A stretch of DNA of 64,000 nt, from positions 992,001 to 1,056,000 of the forward strand of contig NZ_CP144683.1 of the NCBI RefSeq assembly GCF_036687315.1, in the 5' to 3' direction. A model generated the notes under the pieces. That model was given only the letters and a program-made list of their open reading frames with translations. It did no database searches and was not told the origin of the DNA. Of this stretch, positions 7,456 through 17,624 are shown piece by piece. The position numbers were made by a program, and so were the translations under genes. The DNA is from Sphingopyxis sp. TUF1 (GTDB taxonomy: Bacteria > Pseudomonadota > Alphaproteobacteria > Sphingomonadales > Sphingomonadaceae). Position 1 is the stretch's first letter. Every line of letters starts with the position of its first letter.

Positions 7456-8421
7456 TTAAAGATTGAAGCCGCGGACCACCTTCAGCGTTCCCGCCAAAGC
7501 CTCCACCAGGGCGACGGGACGCATATCGCTGCCCCTTCCCCAATAGAGCCCGTCATCCGCGCTTACCCCGGTCCAGACACGACCCTGACGGATCGCCCCT
7601 GCCGCTTCCGGGGAAAGGTTCAGAGCCGGGATGTCGACCAGCCCTGCCTCGAGCGGCAGAAATATTTCTGATTGCGCGGCCCCTTGGCCGAAAGCGTTCA
7701 ATTTGTCCAGCGAAATCGCCTGTTCGAGCGTGAAGGGTCCGGCTTTGGTGCGGCGGAGCATCGTGACATGGCCGACCGTGCCGACGGCGCGCGCAATGTC
7801 GCGGGCAAGGCTGCGTATATAGGTGCCCTTCGAGACGTGGGCGGTAAGGGTGATGGAGCCGATCCGGCCTTCCCTACCCTCGTCACCCCGGACTTGATCC
7901 GGGGTCCCGCTCAGCGACGGTGACAAGCGGGGCCCCGGATCAAGTCCGGGGTGACGAAGTGAGAGCGCATAAACCGTCACCCCCCGCGCCTTCATCTCGA
8001 CGGCCTCGCCCTTGCGCGCGCGATCATAGGCCCGCTCCCCGTCGATCTTGATCGCAGAGTAAGCCGGCGGAACCTGCTCGATCGGCCCGGTGAAGCGCGG
8101 CAACACCGCATCAATCTCCGCCAGCGTCGGCCGCACGTCGCTGGTCGCCACAACGTCGCCCTCGGCATCAAGGCCCGCGGTCTCGGTCCCGAACTGTATG
8201 GTAAAGTCGTAAACCTTGCTCGCATTGAGCATCCGCCCGCACAGCTTCGTCGCCTCGCCGAGCGCGATCGGCAGCACCCCCGACGCCAGCGGGTCGAGCG
8301 TCCCGCCATGCCCGACCTTGACCTTCCCCAGCCCCGCTTCGCGACACACGCGCTTGACCGCGCCGACCGCCTGCGTCGAGCCCAGCCCCAATGGTTTGTC
8401 GAGGATGATCCAGCCGTTCAT
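7456..8421 (-). CDS. truB: tRNA pseudouridine-55 synthase TruB with a repeat-derived insert
   Basis: TruB converts U55 to pseudouridine in the T-loop of tRNAs. The 321-residue protein has the catalytic motif HGGTLDPLASGVL with Asp43, the conserved VPPAYSAIKIDGERAYDRAR, and the KGTYIRSLARDIA region. The C-terminal part includes GLYWGRGSDMRPVALVEALA. Residues about 156-184 (RHPGLDPGPRLSPSLSGTPD and following) are encoded entirely by a family B palindromic repeat at 7881-7956. They sit between the strand ending VTVYALSL and the strand GRIGSITLTAHVSKGTYIRS. The reading frame is intact, so the enzyme is probably active and the insert forms a surface loop. rpsO follows after 25 bp. Confidence 0.95.
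   Translation of the reverse strand: MNGWIILDKPLGLGSTQAVGAVKRVCREAGLGKVKVGHGGTLDPLASGVLPIALGEATKLCGRMLNASKVYDFTIQFGTETAGLDAEGDVVATSDVRPTLAEIDAVLPRFTGPIEQVPPAYSAIKIDGERAYDRARKGEAVEMKARGVTVYALSLRHPGLDPGPRLSPSLSGTPDQVRGDEGREGRIGSITLTAHVSKGTYIRSLARDIARAVGTVGHVTMLRRTKAGPFTLEQAISLDKLNAFGQGAAQSEIFLPLEAGLVDIPALNLSPEAAGAIRQGRVWTGVSADDGLYWGRGSDMRPVALVEALAGTLKVVRGFNL
7881..7956. repeat. Palindromic repeat, family B, inside truB
   Basis: Two 30-bp arms (7881-7910 and 7927-7956) are inverted copies with a single mismatch, separated by 16 bp. The core is CCCCGGACTTGATCCGGGG. The element contributes a multiple of three bases and no stop codon in the truB frame. Its sequence matches the intergenic copy split by the insertion sequence at 9778-12107. 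Confidence 0.93.
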
Positions 8422-8495
8422 CGCCGCGGCGCTAGGCGCGCCGGACCGCGCTTGTCAATTTGCCGCGGGCTTTTCGCCCATGATGTCCTTCGCCT

Positions 8496-8626
8496 TGTCG
8501 CGCTTCGACGGGGAGGTGGCAGCGGCTTTGGCCGCTGACGGAGGGGCCATGGCGCGACGTCGCTGGCCCCTCCACCCTTCGCTTCGCGAACGGTCCCCCT
8601 CCCCATCGCTGCGCAACAGGGAGGAT
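8496..8626. repeat. Dispersed repeat, family E, copy 2
   Basis: This copy lies between truB and the GNAT gene. It contains GGGGAGGTGGCAGCGG, GACGGAGGGGCCATGGCG and the end CAACAGGGAGGA. The left terminus is degraded compared with copies 1 and 3. Its right end abuts the stop codon of the GNAT gene (8626-8628). Confidence 0.85.
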
Positions 8627-9162
8627 TATTTCTGCCACTCCCCGGCCAATATCGACCACAGGCCCGTATCGCGCACATGCCCGGTCCACGTAATCCGCTC
8701 GGCGCGCAGCACACCCTCCTTGACGGCCCCCAGCTTGGCCATCGCCGCCTGCGACCGCTGGTTCCGTTCGTCGACGCGGAATTCGACGCGGCGGATGCCG
8801 ACGGCGAAAGCGTGATCGAGCAAAAGCCGCTTCACGCGGCCATTGAGGCCGGTGCCGCGCACGGCGGGATGAATATAGGAGGTTCCAATTTCGACCGTCT
8901 GCGCCGACACATCGGCGCGAAGCCATGCCGTCATGCCGACCAGCACGTCACCGTCTATAATCGCATAGGGCATCCGGCTCTCATGGCCGATGAGCGCCGC
9001 AAAACTGGCATCGAAATGGCCGGGACCATAGCTGACCGCATAGATCGGCCAGATGTCGAGGTCCGCCGCGCAGGCAGCACGCAAGGCCTCGCGGTGCGCT
9101 TCGGCCAGCTTGACGAGCCGCAGGTCGCCGTCGGCCAGCTCGACATAAAGCCGGTCAAGCAT
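8626..9162 (-). CDS. GNAT-family N-acetyltransferase
   Basis: A 178-residue acetyltransferase that most resembles the RimJ/RimL branch, which uses acetyl-CoA to modify protein N-termini or small molecules. The start of the fold is [20 protein letters not shown]. The acetyl-CoA-binding motif region is [20 protein letters not shown], followed by the typical RimL-like [20 protein letters not shown] and [17 protein letters not shown]. The ATG at 9160-9162 is chosen over an upstream in-frame start because it overlaps the tdk stop by eight bases, which suggests translational coupling to tdk. The substrate cannot be read from sequence. Confidence 0.88.
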   Translation of the reverse strand: MLDRLYVELADGDLRLVKLAEAHREALRAACAADLDIWPIYAVSYGPGHFDASFAALIGHESRMPYAIIDGDVLVGMTAWLRADVSAQTVEIGTSYIHPAVRGTGLNGRVKRLLLDHAFAVGIRRVEFRVDERNQRSQAAMAKLGAVKEGVLRAERITWTGHVRDTGLWSILAGEWQK

Positions 9163-9748
9163 CGGCCGCCGCCTCGCGCCGCTTGGCCATAAAATGCCGC
9201 CGGCACATCGCGACATAGCGGTCGTTGCCGCCGATCTCGGTTTGCGCGCCCTCGACTACCGCGCGGCCGCTTTCGTCGACGCGCAGGTTCATCGTCGCCT
9301 TGCGGCCGCATTCGCACACCGCCTTCAGTTCGACGAGTGCATCGGCAAGCCCGAGCAACGCCGCCGAGCCCGCAAACAGGTTCGCCGCAAAATCGGTGCG
9401 AAGGCCATAGCAGAGCACCGGAATATTGGCCTCGTCGGCGAGCCGGGCGAGCCCGAGCACCTGCTCGCGCGACAGGAATTGGGCCTCGTCGACGAGCACG
9501 CACGCGAGCGGGCGCTCGGCGTTCTCCGCGCTCACCGCCGCGAATAAATCGCTGTCGGGGTCGAATTTATGCGCCTCCGCCATCAATCCGATGCGGCTCG
9601 TCACCTGCCCGGCCCCATATCGATCATCGAGCGCGGCGGTCCACAGCATTGTCTCCATGCCGCGCTCGCGATAGTTGAAATCCGCCTGCAGCAGCGTTGT
9701 CGATTTGCCTGCATTCATGCTGGCATAATAGAAATAGAGCTTGGCCAT
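9155..9748 (-). CDS. tdk: Thymidine kinase
   Basis: Thymidine kinase phosphorylates thymidine to dTMP in nucleotide salvage. The 197-residue protein begins [20 protein letters not shown] with a P-loop at about residues 9-17. It continues with the Walker B-like [15 protein letters not shown], the lid region [18 protein letters not shown], and a zinc ribbon (CECG and later CRRHF). The open frame extends 23 codons upstream, but that extension is encoded by a palindromic repeat and the end of the insertion sequence at 9798, so it is not part of the gene. The GNAT gene overlaps its 3' end by eight bases. Confidence 0.95.
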   Translation of the reverse strand: MAKLYFYYASMNAGKSTTLLQADFNYRERGMETMLWTAALDDRYGAGQVTSRIGLMAEAHKFDPDSDLFAAVSAENAERPLACVLVDEAQFLSREQVLGLARLADEANIPVLCYGLRTDFAANLFAGSAALLGLADALVELKAVCECGRKATMNLRVDESGRAVVEGAQTEIGGNDRYVAMCRRHFMAKRREAAADA

Positions 9749-9810
9749 ACGTGCCGCGATAACGCGCCAATTCTCGTCCGTCACCCCGGACTTGATCGGG
9801 AGTGATATAC

Positions 9811-10062
9811 ATGACAAAGCGACTTGAATCTGCTAGGGGTGATAACCGACAGGCCGGTATTCGAGATATTGAAGAAGCGTTTGGGACACAGCTAAGCGGC
9901 GCGGAGTTCTACCGCGCAGCCGTCACCTTTTTGCGCGAGTATTTTGAGCGCGATGCCGATCTAACTCTTCCTTTATCCGAGGCAGAAGACATAGCTGCCG
10001 GTATCGTTCAGCGCGCCGCGCAGCCTGTTGATCACCTAGATACCCCACGAGATCGGCAGTAG
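9811..10062 (+). CDS. Possible small passenger protein at the element's left end
   Basis: An 83-residue open frame begins at the ATG 9811 within the left inverted repeat. The terminal GGGAG (9798-9802) is placed like a ribosome binding site, eight bases upstream. The predicted protein has a helix-like, acidic middle ([20 protein letters not shown] and [20 protein letters not shown]) that looks protein-like. It runs head-on into the 3' end of the larger passenger gene, overlapping it by 140 bases. I do not recognise a family. A transcript would have to come from outside the element or from within the inverted repeat. This may be a fortuitous frame. Confidence 0.35.
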   Translation: MTKRLESARGDNRQAGIRDIEEAFGTQLSGAEFYRAAVTFLREYFERDADLTLPLSEAEDIAAGIVQRAAQPVDHLDTPRDRQ

Positions 10063-10867
10063 AATGTGTCAGGTTTTCGATATCACGCGCTATTCGTTCC
10101 GCAACGCCGATTGGATAAACTGTAATGCCGCCGCGGAACTGGCGTTCGATATCAGCCATGTCATGACCAGCGGTAACCTTGATTCTAAGGGCGCTGTATT
10201 TCTCAGGCGGAACGACTAGAAGCGCGTCGTTCAACCCCGGGGCGATTCCAATCAAATAATGAGCAAAACAATTCCGGTGAGTTTCCAGCGAAGCCCTCCA
10301 GCGCGAGAATGCGAGCACCAATTCATTGTCCGCAGCATTGAACGAAGCGCTGGTGGCCGCATCGAGTGCTTCTCTCTTTGCTCGCGCATTACGCAGGGAG
10401 AGATAGACGGCAATTCCCGCTTCCGTTTCATGGGCGCCCATTGCTCGGCTCAAGATTCTCGCGGTCTGAGTTTCTAAACTCGACCACAGGCTGATTATTC
10501 TAGCAATGATCAACCCGAACTCTGGCCGCATCTCAATCGCGCCATGTCCAAAATACGGCATCAATTTCGAGTGCTTAGGTAGGAATGGATAAGGCTGCTG
10601 GTTTGTCGGCTTCGGTCGCTTGTCTATGACAGATGGGCGATCCTCATCTGCTTTTTTGGAGGCGAAGCCGACGTACTCGGCACTATGGTCACAGTGATAG
10701 CAGTGACCAACCAAGACAACGCCAACTGGCCATTGGTGTGGCGTTTTACCGTTCGAAGGATCTATTTCGACCGCAATGTGCTTCTCGCACTTCTTGCAAG
10801 TGACCCCAAAATACCAATTCCCAGCCTTTATTGACGGATGCACCGCAGAAGGTATCTTTGAAACCAT
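9923..10867 (-). CDS. Passenger protein with zinc ribbon and HEPN-like motif
   Basis: A 314-residue protein of no named family. The N-terminus carries a four-cysteine zinc ribbon (C24-x2-C27 and C56-x2-C59, in VTCKKCEKH and HCYHCDHS). After a Pro-rich linker (residues about 78-105) comes an all-helical domain from about 115 to 290. Within it, THRNCFAHYLIG contains R198-N-x3-H203, the RNxxxH signature of HEPN ribonucleases found in toxin-antitoxin, Abi and other defence proteins. A second helix (LIIARIISLWSSLETQTARI) fits the preceding HEPN helix. It lies between the left inverted repeat and the transposase on the same strand as the latter. HEPN assignment rests on motif and helix pattern only; the protein could instead regulate transposition. 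Confidence 0.72.
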   Translation of the reverse strand: MVSKIPSAVHPSIKAGNWYFGVTCKKCEKHIAVEIDPSNGKTPHQWPVGVVLVGHCYHCDHSAEYVGFASKKADEDRPSVIDKRPKPTNQQPYPFLPKHSKLMPYFGHGAIEMRPEFGLIIARIISLWSSLETQTARILSRAMGAHETEAGIAVYLSLRNARAKREALDAATSASFNAADNELVLAFSRWRASLETHRNCFAHYLIGIAPGLNDALLVVPPEKYSALRIKVTAGHDMADIERQFRGGITVYPIGVAERIARDIENLTHSTADLVGYLGDQQAARRAERYRQLCLLPRIKEELDRHRAQNTRAKR

Positions 10868-10991
10868 GACCGCCCCCGATCACAAAGAAGAAGATGTTCT
10901 TCGCCGAATGCTGGCGACACCGCATAAGCCGCATAAACCGGCAAAGGAGTCGAGTCCGAAATCGCCTAAGGATCAGGATCAGCGAAAGTAG
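10866..10991 (+). CDS. Possible 41-residue basic protein
   Basis: A short frame starting MTAPDHKEEDVLRRMLATPH and continuing with Lys/Pro/Ser-rich sequence. Its ATG overlaps, on the opposite strand, the start codon of the zinc-ribbon/HEPN-like gene (10865-10867), so the two would be transcribed divergently from overlapping starts. AGAAGG lies 13 bases upstream, which is far for a ribosome binding site. Segments like DVLRRMLxTPxKPHKP occur in many small uncharacterised bacterial proteins, which gives modest support. It could be a partner or antitoxin of the HEPN-like protein; that is speculation. Confidence 0.4.
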   Translation: MTAPDHKEEDVLRRMLATPHKPHKPAKESSPKSPKDQDQRK

Positions 10992-11033
10992 CGTTTTCGC
11001 TTCTCACCAAATTGACGAGGCGGCCCGACCTTC

Positions 11034-11993
11034 TCAGGCTGCGATGTTATCAGTCCGCCGATAAGTCAGGCGCTTGCCGGTGATGCCTTTAAGCGCCAGC
11101 TCGCAGCGCTCGAAATCGTTGCCTTTGCGGGTGTTGTAGCGGAAATCGAATTCCGCGCAGTAACGGTGCAGATGGGTCGCGCTCATGTGGTAATAGGTAC
11201 CGACCACACCGCGTTTCAGGATCGAAAAATAACCTTCGACGGTGTTGGTGTGAGCTACGCCGCGCACGTATTCGCCGGATGAGTGGTTCACCACCTCATG
11301 TTTGAAAACGCGGCCCATGTGGCGATACTGGCCCGCATCGTCGGTGCAAAGCAGGGTTGCAGCGTCGATCTGGCTGGTAAGGATGGGGCGGAGGTTCGCG
11401 GCGGTGACGCTCACAACGTGCGTCGAACGAACGCTGCCGTCACGTTCAACGAGCGAGAACACGGTTTCCTTGCCCCAATTGCCGCCAACGCGACGGGTCG
11501 CTCGCTTACTCTTATGGCGGTTCTTTTCCTTGCCGCCGATGAAGGTTTCGTCGGCCTCGACAATCTTGCCTTCGCCACCAAGGGGAGGCTCGCCATCGAC
11601 GGGGCGCATGGCCTCACGAATACGGTGCGACATGAACCATGCCGTTTTCTGTGTGACGCCCAACATGCGCGCAAGCTGATGACCGGACATGCCACGCTTG
11701 GACGAGCAAAGCAGGAAGGTCGCCAACACCCACTTATGAAGGGCAATCTTGCTGCTCTCAAATACCGTGCCGACCGTCACCGAATACTGCTTACGGCAAT
11801 CGTTGCACTGGATCACGCCGTCGCGGATCGCGCCTTCGGGGTGCGCCTTGGTGGGGCGGCCACGTTGTGCAGGAAGGCGCTTTGCGGCGAACGAACCACA
11901 ATGTGGGCAATACGGACCTTGCGGCCAGCGCAGCGCTTCGAGGTGCTCGCGAGCGGCGGTTTCGTTGGTGAAGCGGGGTGCGGTAATGTCCAT
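11034..11993 (-). CDS. IS1595-family (ISXO2-like) transposase
   Basis: A 319-residue DDE transposase that cuts and joins the element's ends. Residues 29-66 form a zinc ribbon (YCPHCGS and CNDCRKQ), followed by a helix-turn-helix-like region (SGHQLARMLGVTQKTAWFMS). The catalytic core has EADETFIGGKEKNRH with D148, LLCTDDAGQY with D218/D219, and HTNTVEGYFSILKRG with E253, all as expected for the ISXO2 domain. Length and motifs are complete, so it should be active. The start at 11993 leaves room for the right inverted repeat (12015-12040) upstream. A spaced AGG lies seven bases before the ATG. Confidence 0.95.
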   Translation of the reverse strand: MDITAPRFTNETAAREHLEALRWPQGPYCPHCGSFAAKRLPAQRGRPTKAHPEGAIRDGVIQCNDCRKQYSVTVGTVFESSKIALHKWVLATFLLCSSKRGMSGHQLARMLGVTQKTAWFMSHRIREAMRPVDGEPPLGGEGKIVEADETFIGGKEKNRHKSKRATRRVGGNWGKETVFSLVERDGSVRSTHVVSVTAANLRPILTSQIDAATLLCTDDAGQYRHMGRVFKHEVVNHSSGEYVRGVAHTNTVEGYFSILKRGVVGTYYHMSATHLHRYCAEFDFRYNTRKGNDFERCELALKGITGKRLTYRRTDNIAA

Positions 11994-12192
11994 ACCTCTA
12001 CCTACCGGCAGAAGGTTGCTTTGTCAAGTATATCATTCCCGACTTGATCCGGGGTCCCGCTTTTGATCGTCGCCAAGCGGGACCCCGGGTCGAGCCCGGG
12101 GTGACGACGTCTGGTGAGCATCGCTTGACTCCGCCCGCCCCCCTGTCATGCTGCGCACAAATATGCAGCACAATAAGTGGGGGAGAGCTGCC

Positions 12193-13623
12193 ATGCGGCT
12201 GATGCCGGTGACCGATGCGATGTTCCTGTGGGGGGAAAGTCGCGAAATGCCGATGCATATCGGCGGCATCAATCTCTATACGCTGCCCGACGGGGTCGAC
12301 GAGACCGAGTGGCTGAACGAACAGCTCGCGCTGCTGCGACAATCGGAAGGTCTCAGGCGACCGTTCAGCGAGGTGCTGAAACTGACGCCCTTCGGGCAGT
12401 ATGGCCCGATCCGGCTCACGCCCGACCGGGACATCGACATGCACTATCATGTCCGCTCCGCCGCACTGCCCAAGCCAGGGCGTTACCGCGAAATGTTCGA
12501 GCTCGCCTCGCGGCTCCATTCGGGGCTGCTCGACCGGACGCGCCCCTTGTGGGAAATCACGCTCATCTCGGGGCTGCCCAATCGCCAGATTGCGACCTTC
12601 AAAAAGGTTCACCACGCGCTGATGGACGGGGCGGCGAGCATCCATTTCTACAACTCGATGTTTTCGGCCGACCCCGACGAGCGCCGCACCGCGTCCCCGC
12701 TCTCGGTCGAAGCCTATGAGGCGTACAAACGCAAATTCCCCGCCCCCAAGAAACCGCCGCGCCCCGACCTCACCGACATCAAGGCGATCGGCGATTTCCT
12801 GAAGGAGCAATGGGGCAACAGCGTCGGCGTCACCAAGGCAATGAACCAATATCTCGCCGCGATGTTCGGCATCGGCGGCGACGGCCTCGTCACGCCTTTC
12901 GCCGGGGTGCCGCGCACCAGCTTCAACCGCAACATCACCGGCGCGCGCCGCTTCGTCGCGCAAAGCTGGTCGCTCGAGCGCGTGCGCGCGATGGGCAAGG
13001 CCTATGACGGGACGATCAACGACGCGGTCCTCGGCATGTGCGCGGGCGCGATGCGCAAATATCTGCAATCGCTCAACGAGCTGCCCGACAAGCCGCTGAA
13101 AGCCATGGCGCCGGTGTCGATCCGGCCCAAGGACGACGTCGATTCGGGCAATTCGGTCGCGTCGGTGACCGCGAACCTCGCGACGCATATCGACGATCCG
13201 GCGGCGCGCATGGCGGCGATCCAGGAATCGATGAACTCGGCCAAGGCGCAACTGCGCGCGATGACCGCGCAGCAGATCCAGCTCTACACCGCGATCACCA
13301 GTTTTCCGCAGATGCTCACCGCGCTCACGCGCACCGCCGACAAATTCCCCGCCTATTCTGCAACGATCTCGAACGTCCCCGGGCCGCGCGAGCAGATGTA
13401 CTGGAACGGCGCGCGCCTCGACGGAATGTATCCCGCGAGCATCCCCGTCGACGGCATGGCGATGAACATCACCCAGGTGTCGAATTTCAGGAACATCGAC
13501 TTCGGCATCACAGCCTGCCGCCGCAGCGTTCCGCACGCGCAGCGGATGATCGATTATCTGGAGGACGCGCTGGTCGAGCTGGAGACGGCGGCGGGGATCA
13601 AGAAGGCGAATTCCAAAAACTAA
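12193..13623 (+). CDS. Wax ester synthase/diacylglycerol acyltransferase (WS/DGAT)
   Basis: A 476-residue bifunctional acyltransferase that would join acyl-CoA to a fatty alcohol or diacylglycerol, making neutral storage lipid. The active-site HHALMDG (HHxxxDG) is at residues 140-146. Other family blocks are PMHIGGINLYTLPDG near the N-terminus, RPLWEITLISGLPNRQIATF, the central NDAVLGMCAGAMRKYL, and the C-terminal SNVPGPREQMYWNGARLDGM. The ATG at 12193 follows GGGAGAG by five bases; an upstream in-frame start at 12148 lacks a site. It sits on the plus strand between rbfA and truB and so breaks the usual translation operon. TGCTGC-N10-GCAGCA at 12149-12170 in its leader might be an operator. 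Confidence 0.92.
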   Translation: MRLMPVTDAMFLWGESREMPMHIGGINLYTLPDGVDETEWLNEQLALLRQSEGLRRPFSEVLKLTPFGQYGPIRLTPDRDIDMHYHVRSAALPKPGRYREMFELASRLHSGLLDRTRPLWEITLISGLPNRQIATFKKVHHALMDGAASIHFYNSMFSADPDERRTASPLSVEAYEAYKRKFPAPKKPPRPDLTDIKAIGDFLKEQWGNSVGVTKAMNQYLAAMFGIGGDGLVTPFAGVPRTSFNRNITGARRFVAQSWSLERVRAMGKAYDGTINDAVLGMCAGAMRKYLQSLNELPDKPLKAMAPVSIRPKDDVDSGNSVASVTANLATHIDDPAARMAAIQESMNSAKAQLRAMTAQQIQLYTAITSFPQMLTALTRTADKFPAYSATISNVPGPREQMYWNGARLDGMYPASIPVDGMAMNITQVSNFRNIDFGITACRRSVPHAQRMIDYLEDALVELETAAGIKKANSKN

Positions 13624-13624
13624 C

Positions 13625-13706
13625 CCGTTCGCATCGAGCGAAGTCGAGATGCCCATCGGCTTGGCGTAAGTTCGCGGGGTGTCTCGACTTCGCTCGACAC
13701 GAACGG
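13625..13706. repeat. Paired palindrome, family D
   Basis: Left arm CCGTTCGCATCGAGCGAAGT (13625 onward) and right arm ending CTCGACACGAACGG (13706) are imperfect inverted copies with the shared core TCGAGCGAAGTCGAGA. The element fills the convergent gap between the WS/DGAT gene and rbfA, and could serve as a bidirectional hairpin terminator. Confidence 0.8.
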
Positions 13707-13709
13707 AAT

Positions 13710-14120
13710 TCAGGCGTCGGTATCGTCTTCAGGCGTTGCCAAATCGCGCGCCACCTTCGGATCGCGCAGCAACTTTTCGATATGGCTCGCCTCGTCGAAG
13801 CTTTCATCGGCAAGGAACTTCAGCTTTGCGGCATATTTCATCCGCACCTTCGACGCGACGGTCTTCTGGAGGTATGCGGTGTTCGTGCGCAGCGCCTTCA
13901 GCACCGCCTCTTCGTCCTTGCCGAGCAGCGGCTTCACGAACACCGTCGCGTGGCGGAGGTCGGGGGACATCCGCACCTCGGTGATGCTGACGGGGTGCGT
14001 CGCAAGGACGTCGTCGTGGACGTCGCCGCGTGCAATGATCTCGCTCAGGATGTGGCGCACCTGCTCGCCGACGCGCAGCACGCGGACCGACGGCCCCTGA
14101 TCCTTGTCGCCCTTTTTCAC
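13710..14120 (-). CDS. rbfA: Ribosome-binding factor A
   Basis: RbfA matures the 5' end of 16S rRNA in the 30S subunit. The 136-residue protein shows the KH-like fold with [40 protein letters not shown] and the C-terminal [20 protein letters not shown]. The tail ([13 protein letters not shown]) is acidic. Its ATG overlaps the stop of the DUF1697 gene by four bases, so it is translationally coupled to that gene rather than to infB, an unusual arrangement. A family D repeat follows directly after its stop. Confidence 0.95.
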   Translation of the reverse strand: MKKGDKDQGPSVRVLRVGEQVRHILSEIIARGDVHDDVLATHPVSITEVRMSPDLRHATVFVKPLLGKDEEAVLKALRTNTAYLQKTVASKVRMKYAAKLKFLADESFDEASHIEKLLRDPKVARDLATPEDDTDA

Positions 14121-14671
14121 TTTGCCTTCTTCTCTTCGTCCAGTTTCGCGACGATGCGCGCGATCGAGCGCATGTTACGCGCGGTGCCCTTGCAGCCCAA
14201 GCGCCTTTCGATGAAGGCGCCGGTGAGCTTGCTGTCGGCGACGCCGTCGCCATAGTCGAGAAACAGCATGCGCTTGCCGAGCGCGAGCTTCTCGCCGCCG
14301 CGGCCAAGATGATCGCCAACCAATTGATCGAACTGCGCCTTTGTCGGCTGGTCAGTCAGATACATGGTGTGAACGAACTTGTCCTCATTCGTGCCTGCGA
14401 AGACATTGTCCGACACCCCCGCCGCCAATTCATCGCGGTCGCGCACCACCACCGCGCTCGTCATGTCGAAACGCTCGTCGACCATCATCGCAAGCTTTTC
14501 CTCGAGCCCGCGCGTCGGACGCGCGTCATGGTCGAACAGCACATTGCCGCTCGCCACGACGGTTTCGACGTTGCTGAAACCCTCAGCCTCGAAGGCCGAA
14601 CGCAGATCGACCATCTTCAGCCGGTTGCCGCCGACATTGATGCTGCCGAACAGGGCGACGTAACGCGCCAT
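14117..14671 (-). CDS. DUF1697 family protein
   Basis: A 184-residue member of DUF1697, a widespread family with no assigned function. Landmarks are the N-terminal [20 protein letters not shown] and [16 protein letters not shown], which match the usual alpha-beta pattern of the family, and a basic C-terminus. It is encoded between the GIY-YIG unit and rbfA within the translation operon and shares an ATGA overlap with rbfA. This placement, if ancestral, would suggest co-expression with ribosome assembly factors; it may equally be a chance insertion. Confidence 0.88.
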   Translation of the reverse strand: MARYVALFGSINVGGNRLKMVDLRSAFEAEGFSNVETVVASGNVLFDHDARPTRGLEEKLAMMVDERFDMTSAVVVRDRDELAAGVSDNVFAGTNEDKFVHTMYLTDQPTKAQFDQLVGDHLGRGGEKLALGKRMLFLDYGDGVADSKLTGAFIERRLGCKGTARNMRSIARIVAKLDEEKKAK

Positions 14672-14688
14672 GGTCCCGCCTTAATCCC

Positions 14689-15062
14689 GTGTCCCCGCGC
14701 AGGCGGGGACCCAGAGCGTCAGAGCGTCAACGTCGGATACAAATCTTGCCACAGCGGATTATTCTCTTCGATCTCGCGCAATTTCCAGACGCGATTCCAT
14801 TTCTTCATACGCAGTTCGTGAGCGCGAGCATCCTGAATGTCGTCGAACGCAACGAACCATACCAGCAGCTTGCAACCATAGCGCTTGGTGAAACCCGACA
14901 CGACGCCTTCGCGATGCTCCCAAACGCGTTTCAGCAAGTCGCTGGTCACACCAATGTAGATGGTACCGTTGCGACCGCTCGCCATGATATAAACATAGCC
15001 GGGTCGTCCGCCCATCTCGTCCGGTTCCTTGCCGCTCTGGGTCCCCGCCTGCGCGGGGACAC
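14689..15062. mobile_element. GIY-YIG unit with perfect 29-bp inverted ends (putative)
   Basis: A 374-bp unit consists of two identical inverted arms (14689-14717 and 15034-15062; GTGTCCCCGCGCAGGCGGGG then ACCCAGAGC) and one gene. The stop codon of the GIY-YIG gene lies one base inside the left arm. The arms are the same type as the solo paired palindromes, especially 22566-22648, whose arms also end ...AACCCAG. No target duplication is obvious at the outer borders. Calling it mobile is an inference. Confidence 0.6.
14719..15015 (-). CDS. GIY-YIG nuclease family protein
   Basis: A 98-residue stand-alone GIY-YIG domain, the nuclease fold shared by UvrC, homing endonucleases and the YhbQ/URI-SLX1 group. 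The domain starts PGYVYIMASGRNGTIYIGVT, giving Y8-V-Y and Y20-I-G as the paired motif, followed by the conserved LLKRVWEHREG (Arg and His positions) and VWFVAFDDIQDARAHELRMK with the metal-ligand Glu. No DNA-binding domain is attached. It sits inside perfect inverted repeats between infB and the DUF1697 gene, and its base composition is lower in GC than the flanking genes. Its usual relatives have no proven role. Confidence 0.9.
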   Translation of the reverse strand: MGGRPGYVYIMASGRNGTIYIGVTSDLLKRVWEHREGVVSGFTKRYGCKLLVWFVAFDDIQDARAHELRMKKWNRVWKLREIEENNPLWQDLYPTLTL

Positions 15063-15072
15063 AAAACAGGGT

Positions 15073-17607
<2,535 letters not shown>

Positions 17608-17624
17608 CGAAAACCATCATTCCT

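Larger units (their letters stand above)
9798..12040. mobile_element. IS1595-family (ISXO2-like) element with passenger genes
   Basis: The 2243-bp element has 26-bp terminal inverted repeats with three mismatches. The left end (9798-9823) starts GGGAGTGATATACATGACAA; the right end, read inward from 12040, starts GGGAATGATATACTTGACAA. It is flanked by a direct repeat GACTTGATC (9789-9797 and 12041-12049), consistent with the 8-bp target duplication of the family plus one chance match. It carries an ISXO2-type transposase at 11034-11993 and extra genes at its left end. Base composition of the passenger part is visibly less GC-rich than the chromosome around it. Carriage of passenger genes is known in the ISXO2 group. 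Intact ends and transposase suggest it could still move. Confidence 0.92.
9778..12107. repeat. Palindromic repeat, family B, split by the insertion sequence
   Basis: The left piece (CGTCACCCCGGACTTGATC, ending at 9797) and the right piece (from 12041, GACTTGATCCGGGGTCCCGC and onward to about 12107) rejoin to give a full family B element like the one in truB once the element and one copy of the duplicated target are removed. It therefore predates the insertion. Confidence 0.85.

Noticed and set aside
9749..9817. N-terminal extension of thymidine kinase
   Set aside because: The extra codons come from the palindromic repeat and the end of the insertion sequence.
11998..13656. 552-codon minus-strand frame opposite the WS/DGAT gene
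   Set aside because: Composition is an antisense shadow, and the plus-strand protein has all WS/DGAT motifs.
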